DNA from: an uncultured Eubacteriales bacterium
GTDB taxonomy: Bacteria > Bacillota > Clostridia > Oscillospirales > CAG-272
Direction of reading: 5' to 3'
Assembly (NCBI GenBank): GCA_900546635.1
Contig: URDS01000083.1
Coordinates: 1 to 7,867, forward strand
Length of the DNA stretch: 7,867 nucleotides
The notes beneath the pieces were generated by a model. It was not told where the DNA came from, searched no databases, and worked only from the letters and a program-made list of their open reading frames with translations. The position numbers were made by a program, and so were the translations under genes. This document shows, in pieces, positions 1-6,982 of this stretch (position 1 is the first letter of the stretch; each line of letters begins with the position of its first letter).

Positions 1-499
1 CGTCCGCAGATGTATGCGCGGCAAATCCGCTTTCCGGAATACTGGAGAAATCGGTGATCGTGCATCCTTCAGCGGTGCAGGGGTGCCAGTGCCCGGACTC
101 GTTTTTGTCCCATGCGTCCATATCAAAGCTGTGCACATGACTCTTGACAAAACCGCAGACCGAGCAGACATTGGTGCCCGGCGTATAGGTGTGATCTTCG
201 GGGGCGGTCGTCGCCGTGCAGTTCACACATTTTTGCCAGTGCTTGGTATCCGAGATACTGTATGCGCCCTCCGCGTCCGCATCGGGATAGGCGTGCGCTG
301 CATTTCCGGGCGTGAGGACAAAATCGCAGACCGAACAGAGGACAGGCGTTGTGCAGTCGCTGTCGTCGTCCGCAGATGTATGCGCGGCAAATCCGCTTTC
401 CGGAATACTGGAGAAATCGGTTACGGTGCATCCTTCAGCGGTGCAGGGGTGCCAGTGCCCGGATTCGTTTTTATCCCATGCGCCCGAATCAAAGCTGTG
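1..499 (-). repeat. Near-identical direct repeat coding for the HWHPC module (copies at 1-133 and 367-499)
   Basis: The two copies are 366 bp (122 codons) apart and differ at about 8 of 133 positions, so they are in frame and very recent. Each codes for a module with the pattern HSFD..WDKNESGHWHPC, then GC, DFSSIPESGF and HTSADD. Position 1 is inside the left copy, so the array may continue past the edge. The segment between the copies codes for the CTTPVLC-type Cys module. Confidence 0.9.
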
Positions 500-2842
500 G
501 ATGTGGGCGGATGTATTTATAACCGTGAAATTGGTCAGCTTGCCCTCGATCTGCGTCTTGTCCGCCAAAGCCGAAATATCAATCAGAGAATCTCCAGCGG
601 TCGTGCCGTCCGCGCCGACAAGCCCAGAAAAATCACCGCCCTTGACCGTGACTTTGATATTGCCCGCCACGTTGCAGTCGGTGCCCAAAACACCGATCAG
701 CTTGCCGACAAAACTGCCGCCGTGAATGGTCAAATCCACATTGCCGCCGGCGCCCAAACTTCCGCCGGCGTCTTTCTCCGGATTGACCATACCCATATAT
801 ACATTATGAATTGTTCCGCCGTAGATGCCGATATCGGCCGTACCCGTGTACTTCACATTTGTCGCTCTTGAAAAGGCCGCGATCATAAATTCGCCGCTTT
901 TTACCGTAATTTTCGGATTCAGGTCGGCCGCAACCGTATCCGCGATACCGGCGCCTTTCTGCACGCCGCCGATAATCGCCGTCCCCTTGGGAATCCCGCT
1001 CATATCGCCGAAATCCTCGCACCGAACGCCCTCGCCCATCTCAATCGGGTTGAACTGTGCCACAAACATCAGATAATTCATCCCGGTTGCCGATCCGTTG
1101 CCGCGGAAGGTCAGATTTTCAAATACAGTCGGTCCGTTTAAGAAAAACCGATGGTTGTTGCTCACAATGCCGTGTCCCTCTGTGCTTCGATACGATACGC
1201 CCGCATATTCCTGGGTCAGCGTCACCGTACCGGTATGCGCGGGCTCTGTGAAATTTCCGGTAAGCGTCAGCTTTTCCACAACGACAATGCGCCCGCCCGC
1301 GTCGCCGAGCGCCGTATACGCGGCGGTCAGCGTGCCGACCGCCTTGTCGGGCGCGGAACCGTCGCCCGTGCCGCCGTTCGTTACATAAACAACCCGCTCG
1401 ACGGATGCATCGACAAAACCGCAGACCGAGCAGACATTGGAGCCCGGCGTATAGGTGTGCGCCTCAGGGGTTGTGGTGACCGCGCAGCGCGTACACTTTT
1501 GCCAGTGCTGTGCGTCGGAAGTTATGTATGCGCCCGCCGCGCTCGCGTCGGGATAGACGTGCGATGCGTTTGCGGGTGTGACGACCCCGCCGCAGGCCGA
1601 GCAGAGGACAGGCGTCGTGCAGTCGCCGTCGTCCGCCTTTGGCGTGTGCATATGGAAAGCGGCAAGTTCGGGGCCGTTTACGGTTTCAATCCAGTTTCCG
1701 TTTGCGTTGAGCGTGTCAAAGTCGCTGTCGGAGTACTTGGATACGTTGGTCCAGGTTTTGGTGGGAGAAGCGATGCCCGTGATTTCGGTGTAATAGCACG
1801 GTCCGGTGGGCTTTGAAACGAGAAAGCCGCCGAACTGATGGATATAGTCCCGGTTTGTGTCGCTTAAGGTGCCGGTAACGGTGCCACGGTCCAGACAGTA
1901 TGCAACGGTGCCGCCGTTTTTGCCGTTACCGCCGAGCGCGCCGCCGACGGCGACCGCGCCGTTTGCATTGATGATATTGCCGGTGTTCAGGCAGTCACTT
2001 ATGGTGCCGTACGTATACTCGCCGACAATGCCGCCCGCGTAGGCGTATGCGTCTTTTTCGCGGGTTGTGGTGATGTCGCCGACGTTTTGGCAGACGGAGA
2101 TGATACGGCAGTCGGGCGCGCCGCTTGAGAGACGGCCGACAATGCCGGCGACATTCCGCGTCCCCTCGATGTCGCCGCTGTTGAAGCATTCGGTGATTTC
2201 CACCATACCGGTGGTTGTGGTGGCGCCGACGATTCCGCCTATCGACTGAACGCCGCTTATGTCTCCCGCATTTGAGCAGTTCGTGATCGTCAGCGTTTCA
2301 GGCGCGCCGAGCTGCGCGTAGCCCACGATGCCGCCCGCAAAAGAATCGTCGGCCGGGGCCGTGCAGGTCACGGAAGCGGTGTTTACGCAGTTTTCAATCG
2401 TCGCGGACGTGCATTTGCCGACCAGACCGCCGACCTGGATGGCGCTCGATGTTATCGAACCGGCGACGGTCAGATTGCGGATGGTTCCGCCCGTGACAAC
2501 GCCGAAAAGCCCGCGCGCCGCGTCGGTATAGGCGGCGTAGATCGTGATGGTATGCCCGTTTCCGTCAAAGACGCCGGAGAAGGTCGCGCCCGATTTTCCG
2601 ATGGACTGGCTGATGGGCAACGCTTCGCTTCCGAGCGTGATGTCGTCGGTCAGGTAAAATTTGCCGCTGCTTGATTTGTCAAACAGCGCCGAAAGGTCTT
2701 GTGCGCTATTTATGGCCGTGTATCCGGTGAAATCCGGTTCCTCTGCGCAAACAGAGAAAAACAGCAGATTGGCCAGCAGCAGCGCGCAAAGCACGGCGGA
2801 AAGCTTTGAGCCTGGCCGGCGAAATGAAAGGTTGTTTTTCAT
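1..2842 (-). CDS. Large secreted GLUG-repeat / CxxC-module / beta-helix-like surface protein (partial, C-terminus beyond window)
   Basis: The frame is open for 947 codons from ATG at 2842 to the window edge. The start is fixed by GGAGG at 2850-2854, 7 nt upstream. Residues 1-33 form a signal peptide: basic start, Leu-rich core, likely cleavage after VCA. Residues about 66-115 read like the lead-in of GLUG proteins (FDGNGHTI, then GLFG at 111-114). About six GLUG-type repeats with GGIVG/GGLVG cores follow to about residue 326. Residues 408-474 form a Cys/His module: C-x5-C-x2-C, then HWQKC-x2-C, then VCSVC. Residues 486 to about 775 are Gly- and beta-rich with short repeated strands, suggesting a parallel beta-helix. 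A HWHPC-x4-C module, a second copy of the first module (830-896) and a second HWHPC module complete the visible part. GLUG repeats are known from bacterial extracellular and adhesion proteins. A role in adhesion or glycan contact is inference. No catalytic motif or cell-wall anchor is visible, and an anchor could lie beyond the edge. Confidence 0.9.
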   Translation of the reverse strand, partial: MKNNLSFRRPGSKLSAVLCALLLANLLFFSVCAEEPDFTGYTAINSAQDLSALFDKSSSGKFYLTDDITLGSEALPISQSIGKSGATFSGVFDGNGHTITIYAAYTDAARGLFGVVTGGTIRNLTVAGSITSSAIQVGGLVGKCTSATIENCVNTASVTCTAPADDSFAGGIVGYAQLGAPETLTITNCSNAGDISGVQSIGGIVGATTTTGMVEITECFNSGDIEGTRNVAGIVGRLSSGAPDCRIISVCQNVGDITTTREKDAYAYAGGIVGEYTYGTISDCLNTGNIINANGAVAVGGALGGNGKNGGTVAYCLDRGTVTGTLSDTNRDYIHQFGGFLVSKPTGPCYYTEITGIASPTKTWTNVSKYSDSDFDTLNANGNWIETVNGPELAAFHMHTPKADDGDCTTPVLCSACGGVVTPANASHVYPDASAAGAYITSDAQHWQKCTRCAVTTTPEAHTYTPGSNVCSVCGFVDASVERVVYVTNGGTGDGSAPDKAVGTLTAAYTALGDAGGRIVVVEKLTLTGNFTEPAHTGTVTLTQEYAGVSYRSTEGHGIVSNNHRFFLNGPTVFENLTFRGNGSATGMNYLMFVAQFNPIEMGEGVRCEDFGDMSGIPKGTAIIGGVQKGAGIADTVAADLNPKITVKSGEFMIAAFSRATNVKYTGTADIGIYGGTIHNVYMGMVNPEKDAGGSLGAGGNVDLTIHGGSFVGKLIGVLGTDCNVAGNIKVTVKGGDFSGLVGADGTTAGDSLIDISALADKTQIEGKLTNFTVINTSAHIHSFDSGAWDKNESGHWHPCTAEGCTVTDFSSIPESGFAAHTSADDDSDCTTPVLCSVCDFVLTPGNAAHAYPDADAEGAYSISDTKHWQKCVNCTATTAPEDHTYTPGTNVCSVCGFVKSHVHSFDMDAWDKNESGHWHPCTAEGCTITDFSSIPESGFAAHTSAD
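146..1620 (-). repeat. Dispersed duplicate of the Cys/His module (copies about 146-355 and 1412-1621)
   Basis: The two copies are 1266 bp (422 codons) apart in the same frame. They share long identical stretches, including 29 nt starting at 146 and 1412. Each codes for a roughly 67-residue module: CTTPVLCS-x-C, then AHxYPDA, HWQKC-x2-C, HTYTPG and NVCSVCGFV. The helix-like domain separates them. This suggests a unit copied within the gene by duplication or recombination. Confidence 0.8.
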
Positions 2843-2849
2843 ATCGTAA

Positions 2850-2854
2850 CCTCC
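2850..2854 (-). promoter_or_regulatory. Ribosome binding site GGAGG of the large secreted protein
   Basis: A perfect GGAGG lies 7 nt before ATG 2842. This decides the start and gives a clean signal peptide. Confidence 0.9.
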
Positions 2855-2899
2855 GAATTTGGATTTTCGTATCGAGTTCGGTACTCATGATTCACAACC

Positions 2900-2961
2900 A
2901 CTTTAATATAGCGCACAGGGGTTTACAATGTATTTTTTGATTCTTTTTGTGTATTTTTCGG
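2900..2961 (-). promoter_or_regulatory. Tandem AraC-type operator and promoter of the large secreted protein (site A)
   Basis: Read toward the gene, there are two direct half-sites, GAAAAATACACA (anchor C at 2951) and AAAAAATACATTG (anchor C at 2930), 21 bp apart. The proximal one runs into TTGTAA (2928-2923), a possible -35 box. TAAAGT at 2905-2900 is a weak -10 candidate with a 17-bp spacer. TATATT (2910-2905) is a better hexamer but lies too close for a normal spacer. The same element precedes three other genes in the window. The operator call is strong by recurrence, the exact -10 is uncertain. Confidence 0.65.
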
Positions 2962-2987
2962 TCAAAATCCGCAGCGCGCTTTGACCG
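2959..2987. repeat. Inverted repeat overlapping the distal half-site of site A
   Basis: CGGTCAAA at 2959-2966 and TTTGACCG at 2980-2987 form a perfect 8-bp inverted repeat around 13 nt. It touches the outer edge of the distal half-site upstream of the large secreted gene. It may be a site for a second regulator or a small hairpin. No function can be assigned. Confidence 0.5.
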
Positions 2988-3135
2988 ACGGCAGAAAGAA
3001 CGCCCGATTTCGTTTTGTGTTCCGATAGCCTTAACATGCTTTAAGACGCAGGGCTTTGAAATTACCGGGAACACATAAAAGAATCGGGGCAGGAAAAAAG
3101 GCGGACATACGCGCAGACAAAGCGCGCTTTGACCG
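2973..3135. repeat. 15-bp intergenic direct repeat (2973-2987 and 3121-3135)
   Basis: AGCGCGCTTTGACCG occurs exactly twice, 148 bp apart, between the epimerase and the large secreted gene. The right copy sits within palindrome AAAGCGCGCTTT (3119-3130) and leads into the left arm of a long hairpin. The left copy supplies one arm of the inverted repeat at 2959-2987. I see nothing else recognisable between 2988 and 3118: no credible ORF, tRNA or promoter. Confidence 0.6.
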
Positions 3136-3190
3136 GCTGCCGGACGCCGCGGGTACGGCCGCAGGCCGCTTATGCGGCCGTCAGCCGGTC
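3131..3190 (-). other. Strong bulged hairpin just downstream of the epimerase
   Basis: GACCGGCTG (3131-3139) pairs perfectly with CAGCCGGTC (3182-3190), and ACGGCCGCA (3155-3163) with TGCGGCCGT (3173-3181). The right arm is a continuous 18 nt, while the left arm is split by a 15-nt bulge. GGCCGC/GCGGCC (3164-3169 and 3174-3179) gives a competing small stem. It lies 37 nt after the epimerase stop and may end or stabilise that transcript. It lacks an adjacent U-run (the nearest T6 on the minus strand is at 3099-3094), so it is not a standard intrinsic terminator. Confidence 0.55.
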
Positions 3191-3226
3191 AACCGCGGGA
3201 GAAACGGCAAATGCGGGAAAACCGCC

Positions 3227-4318
3227 TTACTTGAACGCAAAAATCGTTGCGTGGTGATAAATCTCGTCCGGGTCCAGCCGCCCGAAGCCGCGGGCGGGAC
3301 TGTCCGGTTCGTACTGCGTTTCAAAGCAGACGGCCTGATGCTTTTTCTGCTTGACGCCACCCTTGAAGTCGTGGCCGTTTCCGATGAAATTGGCCGTATA
3401 CACCTGCATACAGGGCATAGTGGTCAGAATCGACATTTCCCGCTCGGGCACGCGGCAGGTCGCGGCGTGCACAAATTCGAGATTGCCGTAGGACTCTTTT
3501 TTCGCAAGCTCAAGGAATGGCCCATTGCTGATGTACGAGGTCCTGCTGCTGTGGTTGAGCAAAAAGTTGTGGTCATAGCCCGCGTATCCGAGTCCGGTTT
3601 TTTCAATGTCCCGACCGATTTCCTTTTCCCTGCGGAAGTCAAAGGGCGTTTCATCCACACGTATACGCCTGCCGGTCGGCAGGCGCGTTTCGCTGTTGAT
3701 TTCGGTTATCTGATCGGCGTTTATCTGCAGCACATGGTCAAGCACCGATGCGTTTTCATACCCGTGCAGGTTGAAATAGGCGTGATTTGTCATGCAGCAG
3801 TAGGTCGGCTTGTTTGTCGTCGCCCTGTAGTCGAGAATCAGCGAGTCCTTTTTTAAAATGTAGGTTACGGTGACGGTCAGTCTCCTTTATTCGTACAGCT
3901 CGATCTTGCTGCTGCTCATGGTGTAGCACTCGCGGTTGGCAAAGGGGTTCGCCGGGTCGGGCGTGCCGTCCGGCAAAAGACCGTCCTCTACGTTCCAGGT
4001 ATGCCGGTTAAAGCCGACGCTTCCGCCGTGCAGATGCGCGGGTCCGGCGTTCTGCGCAAGCGGATAGTCGATGTCGTCCAGCGTGATTTTTCCGCCTGAG
4101 ATCCGGTTCGCGTACCGCCCGATGACGCTGCCCTGATAGCTGTTGTCGGCCATATAGTCGTCAAGCGAGTCAAACCCGCATACAATGTCGGCGCCGCGGT
4201 GAACAAGCTTCTGCAAAACGGCGCCGTAGTCGAGCACGGTGATGGAAAGGTCGCCGTTGGATATGGTATGCGCGTATATTTCGCGTCCGCGCGCGGTTTT
4301 TCCAAGGAATTTTTTCAT
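3227..4318 (-). pseudogene. galM: Aldose 1-epimerase (galactose mutarotase, GalM family) interrupted by an in-frame TAA
   Basis: One frame runs from ATG 4318 (AGGGAGA 8 nt upstream) to TAA 3227, 363 codons, close to the roughly 340-350 of the family. It is broken only by TAA at codon 144 (3889-3887). Family landmarks lie on both sides: GRYANRI (68-73), LHGGS with catalytic His97, TNHAYFNL with catalytic His179, GYDHNF with Asp249, MQVYTANF, and CFETQ with Glu333, the expected general base. GalM enzymes interconvert alpha and beta anomers of aldoses such as galactose or glucose in the cytoplasm. The segment before the stop (SSSKIELYE) does not match the family's usual DGEEGYPG, though the spacing is kept, so the lesion is more than one base change. 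ATG 3793 could start the C-terminal half, but it has no clear ribosome site and would lack His97. It could be a pseudogene, an assembly or sequencing error, or rare readthrough. The upstream GTG 4372 is before the predicted promoter and rejected. Confidence 0.85.
3887..3889 (-). other. Internal TAA stop in the epimerase frame
   Basis: Codon 144 is TAA, and the same frame continues directly with RRLTVTVTYIL and the rest of the epimerase. AAAGGAG overlaps the stop and resembles a ribosome binding site, but no ATG, GTG or TTG follows at a usable distance, so translational restart looks unlikely. Confidence 0.9.
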
Positions 4319-4352
4319 AAATTCAATCTCCCTAAATCGTCGTTCTCCTCCT

Positions 4353-4417
4353 ACTATACCGCGGGCGCGCACCGCCAGACAATGTATTTTTCCGGTTAAT
4401 CTATTGTATTTTTAATG
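4353..4417 (-). promoter_or_regulatory. Tandem AraC-type operator and promoter of the epimerase (site B)
   Basis: Read toward the epimerase, half-sites TTAAAAATACAATA (anchor C at 4406) and GGAAAAATACATTG (anchor C at 4384) are 22 bp apart. The proximal one provides TTGTCT (4382-4377) as -35. TATAGT (4358-4353) is the -10 after an 18-bp spacer. The predicted start of transcription, near 4346, gives a leader of about 28 nt to ATG 4318. The same DNA covers the divergent regulator promoter. Confidence 0.75.
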
Positions 4418-4432
4418 CTCGAATGGTATAAT
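4404..4432 (+). promoter_or_regulatory. Promoter of the AraC-family gene
   Basis: TTGTAT (4404-4409), a 17-bp spacer and a perfect TATAAT (4427-4432) form a good sigma-A-type promoter. The -35 lies within the distal half-site of the divergent epimerase operator (site B). Binding there would probably block this promoter, a common autoregulation layout in the family. The leader to ATG 4503 would be about 64 nt. Confidence 0.75.
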
Positions 4433-4502
4433 TTAAACGATTTTAATGTTAAAAGCAAAGCCAAACTGCGTTTTTTTGCGTACTTTGCGGACGGGAGGCC
4501 GT

Positions 4503-5345
4503 ATGAAAATGATTTCGCTTGACAGGCTGCCGCGGGACGTCAGTTTTTCGCGTATTTTCGGACTGTCGCAGGTATGGTCCGAAACATCCTCCTGGAGCTG
4601 CGTCGGGGACACGCGCTCCAAACACGGCTTTATGTATATTTGCTGCGATGAGGTTCTGATTACATATAAAAATGGGGAAAAGCTTGCTTTCAAGCACGGC
4701 GATCTTTTGTATCTGCCGAAATACAGCGAGTATTCCATTCGGTTTTCCAAAAGCGATACCTGCATACACGACATTCTTTTGAATTTTGACATGCGCGATC
4801 CCGACGGGGAAAATTATGCGTTTTCCGATAAAATCGAGTGCCTTTCGCACAATCTGCCCGCAAAGCTCGTGACCAAAATGCTGGAAGTGGTGTACAACAG
4901 CGTGAATATCAGCCACCCCACGCTCCCCATGACCAAGGAGTTTTACGAGTTCGCAAATATGCTGAACAATCATATCATCGCGCAAAAGCTGTGCAACGAT
5001 ACGGAAAACCCCGTGCTCCCCGCGATCGTCTATATCGACAATCATATTCTCGACGAATTTACCGTGCCGCAGCTTGCCAAAATGTGTCTTTTAAACGAGG
5101 GGGCGTTCCGCAAGGCGTTTCAGTCGTACACGGGGATGAATCCCGTGCAGTATAAACAGCACATAAAGATTGAAAAAGCCAAAATCATTCTCCGCAATAC
5201 GACCGAGATCCCGGTGGAGGAGATCGCCGAAAGTCTCAATTTTTATGACAACTCGCATTTTCACAAGGTTTTTTCCAAGTTTACGGGCACCACGCCGAAA
5301 CAGTATCGCGAGGCTTTTATAACCGCCTCCAAAACAAAAAAATAA
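4503..5345 (+). CDS. AraC/XylS-family transcriptional regulator
   Basis: The 280-residue protein has the standard AraC layout. Residues about 40-81 look like the cupin-type ligand pocket (HGFMYICC, then HGDLLYLP and YSIRF), the sugar-sensing part in relatives. After a helical linker come two helix-turn-helix units: about 186-207 (FTVPQLAKMCLLNEGAFRKAF) and 236-258 (IPVEEIAESLNFYDNSHFHKVF), closing with the family signature FTGTTPKQYR. ATG 4503 is chosen because GGGAGG ends at 4498, a 4-nt spacing. ATG 4509 (10-nt spacing) is almost as good. The in-frame ATG 4446 sits at the predicted transcription start without a ribosome site. Residues and layout are seen, activation by a sugar is family knowledge, and control of the tandem sites around it is inference. 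The stop overlaps the first bases of site C, leaving no room for a terminator before the next promoter. Confidence 0.95.
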   Translation: MKMISLDRLPRDVSFSRIFGLSQVWSETSSWSCVGDTRSKHGFMYICCDEVLITYKNGEKLAFKHGDLLYLPKYSEYSIRFSKSDTCIHDILLNFDMRDPDGENYAFSDKIECLSHNLPAKLVTKMLEVVYNSVNISHPTLPMTKEFYEFANMLNNHIIAQKLCNDTENPVLPAIVYIDNHILDEFTVPQLAKMCLLNEGAFRKAFQSYTGMNPVQYKQHIKIEKAKIILRNTTEIPVEEIAESLNFYDNSHFHKVFSKFTGTTPKQYREAFITASKTKK

Positions 5346-5404
5346 AAAATACAATGATTCAGGCGGAAACGTACCTTGCCCGGTATTTCCCGCAATGCTA
5401 TACT
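5344..5404 (+). promoter_or_regulatory. Tandem AraC-type operator and promoter of the solute-binding lipoprotein (site C)
   Basis: Distal half-site AAAAAATACAATGATT (anchor C at 5352) begins on the last bases of the regulator's stop codon. The weaker proximal half-site GAAACGTACCTTG (anchor C at 5374) lies 22 bp on. Its end gives -35 TTGCCC (5376-5381). An extended -10, TGC plus TATACT (5399-5404), follows after 17 bp. The poorer -35 and proximal half-site fit a promoter needing an activator. Confidence 0.7.
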
Positions 5405-5418
5405 ACGTTGTGTAGTAT
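5400..5418 (+). repeat. Inverted repeat over the -10 and start of the lipoprotein gene promoter
   Basis: ATACTAC (5400-5406) and GTAGTAT (5412-5418) are perfect inverted arms around 5 nt. They cover most of the -10 and the predicted transcription start near 5411. This is a possible second operator, or a chance palindrome created by the -10 box. Confidence 0.45.
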
Positions 5419-5444
5419 GCTGGATTTACTATGGAGGTCATTTT

Positions 5445-6929
5445 ATGAAAAACATCGGTTTGCTTATCACGATTTTCGTATGCGCCGCACTCTTTTTTTC
5501 CTGCGGCGACAAAACGCCTGTTTCCACGACGCCCCCGACCGGCGAAGATTGGACGGAGAACACGTCTTCCGCTACCGAGGAGCTTCCGGACATTCCGCTG
5601 AGCGCCGATTTCGGCGGAGAAAATTTCTATATTTATTCGGCGGGGAATGTCGCGTATGAGGATTTTACCGCTGAGGAGACGGATACCACGCCGCTTGAGA
5701 TCGCGCAGTATCGCTGTCGGCAGCGCGTCGAGACCGACTACAACATTCGAATCGTCCAAACCTCCGAAAAGGCCTATTCGAGCGGAAACGGTCCCGGATT
5801 TAAGAAAATTAATACCATGGTCAATTCGGGCGAATGTCCCTGTGACCTTGCGCTGATCGCGGGATACGACGTTACCATGCTCGGCGCGGCGGGGATGCTG
5901 TATGATCTGAAGTCCATCCCCGACATCCATCTGGAAAAATCCTGGTGGGATCAGAATGCCAACGAGAGCCTTGAATATTTGGACGTCCTGTTCTATACGA
6001 CCGGCGACATTACCTGCTCGGACAACAACGCGGCCTATGTGATTATGTTCAATAAGAACATGCTTGAAAACTATTCTCTGCCGAGTCCGTATGAAATGGT
6101 GTACAGCGGCGACTGGGATATGGAAAACTTCAAGGCGCTCTGCAAAGCGGTCACCGAGGACCTTGACCAAAACGACGTTATGGACGAGAACGACCGCTTC
6201 GGTCTGCTTGTCTGGGTAGACTCCAACCTTGGCATGGTACACGCCGCGGGTCAGCGCTGCTGCGTGATAAACGGCGACCAGATCGAACTCACGCTCTATA
6301 ATGAAACGACCCTGCAGGCCGTGGAGCAGTACCTCGCGTTTGCGCTTGACAAGCAGCACGCCCTGCAGTATCAGGCGATCCACAACACCGCCGAGTTCTC
6401 GCAGCAGCTTTGGGCGGGCGACCACGGCCTTTTTTGGACAACCACGATGGGCGACGTTCAGCGCTTCCGCGAAACCGAGAGCGACTTCGGCCTTCTGCCG
6501 TATCCGAAGCTTACCAAGGAGCAGGATCGGTATTATTCGACCATCACGCCCTTCAACTCGCAGTTTATCTGCGTTCCGCTGATTCAAAACGATGTGGACC
6601 GTACCGGCCTTATCACCGAGGCGCTTGCCTATTACGGACAAAAGGAGGTTTTGCCCGCCTACTATGAGGTGAACCTCAAGGGCGTGCATTCGAGAGACGA
6701 GGAGTCGCTGGATATGATCGACATCATCTTTGACAATCTGGTGTATGACATCGGTTTCTTCTATCAGATCGGTCCGTACAACAAGCACCTCAACTATATG
6801 GTCAGCCGCGCGCAGAACAACTTTGCCTCGATGTATGACAGCCTCTATCCCGCGGCGCAGGCGCAGATCGCCAATATCCAAAAGAGCTATGCCGCCGCCG
6901 CGCAGCAGTGGCATGAAACGGGAAAGTGA
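5445..6929 (+). CDS. Carbohydrate ABC transporter substrate-binding lipoprotein (family 1 type), no permeases adjacent
   Basis: The 494-residue protein starts at ATG 5445, 7 nt after GGAGG (5433-5437). The N-terminus is a lipoprotein signal with LFFSC and lipid-accepting Cys20, then a Thr/Ser/Pro-rich linker to about residue 48. The mature part resembles large Clostridia sugar-binding proteins: a first lobe with SWWDQ (166-170), TGDITC and FNKNMLENY, then SGDWDMENF and an Asp/Asn-rich loop (DLDQNDVMDENDRFG, about 239-253) like the DxNxDG loops of family 1 binding proteins. GLLPYPKL and the later PFNSQF also fit. Such proteins sit on the outer membrane face and deliver oligosaccharides to an importer. 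No permease or ATPase gene follows before the terminator, so it may use a distant transporter or act as a sugar sensor. The substrate cannot be read from sequence. An upstream in-frame ATG at 5376 precedes the promoter -10 and is rejected. Confidence 0.9.
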   Translation: MKNIGLLITIFVCAALFFSCGDKTPVSTTPPTGEDWTENTSSATEELPDIPLSADFGGENFYIYSAGNVAYEDFTAEETDTTPLEIAQYRCRQRVETDYNIRIVQTSEKAYSSGNGPGFKKINTMVNSGECPCDLALIAGYDVTMLGAAGMLYDLKSIPDIHLEKSWWDQNANESLEYLDVLFYTTGDITCSDNNAAYVIMFNKNMLENYSLPSPYEMVYSGDWDMENFKALCKAVTEDLDQNDVMDENDRFGLLVWVDSNLGMVHAAGQRCCVINGDQIELTLYNETTLQAVEQYLAFALDKQHALQYQAIHNTAEFSQQLWAGDHGLFWTTTMGDVQRFRETESDFGLLPYPKLTKEQDRYYSTITPFNSQFICVPLIQNDVDRTGLITEALAYYGQKEVLPAYYEVNLKGVHSRDEESLDMIDIIFDNLVYDIGFFYQIGPYNKHLNYMVSRAQNNFASMYDSLYPAAQAQIANIQKSYAAAAQQWHETGK

Positions 6930-6951
6930 GAATCGCCTATATACGCCCCAT

Positions 6952-6977
6952 CGTCGAAAAACCCTGGTTTTTCGACG
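6952..6977 (+). terminator. First hairpin after the lipoprotein gene
   Basis: An 11-bp perfect stem (6952-6962 with 6967-6977) closes a CCTG loop. The T-run lies in the stem, not after it, so on its own it is probably a stabilising or auxiliary hairpin ahead of the terminator that follows. Confidence 0.5.
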
Positions 6978-6982
6978 GTCAG

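Noticed and set aside
1..499. CRISPR-like repeat array
   Set aside because: Repeat units are over 130 bp, in frame and code for protein modules. There are no short repeats with unique spacers.
14..871. Plus-strand open frame of 285 codons
   Set aside because: It is exactly antisense, codon on codon, to the large secreted gene, and its internal repetition only mirrors that gene's modules.
2892..3074. Small 60-codon minus-strand frame between the epimerase and the large gene
   Set aside because: It overlaps the tandem operator and promoter of the large gene and has no recognisable features.
3056..3856. Plus-strand frame of 266 codons opposite the epimerase
   Set aside because: The minus strand carries clear GalM motifs throughout, so this is a shadow frame.
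3794..3889. Frameshift as the cause of the split epimerase
   Set aside because: Both halves are in the same reading frame, since TAA is the only break, so no net frameshift is needed.
3887..3889. Recoding of TAA as a sense codon
   Set aside because: TAA ends the regulator and the epimerase itself in this window, so a general reassignment is not supported.
4319..4372. Extended epimerase start at GTG 4372
   Set aside because: The -10 box (4358-4353) lies inside this extension, while ATG 4318 has a ribosome site and matches the family N-terminus.
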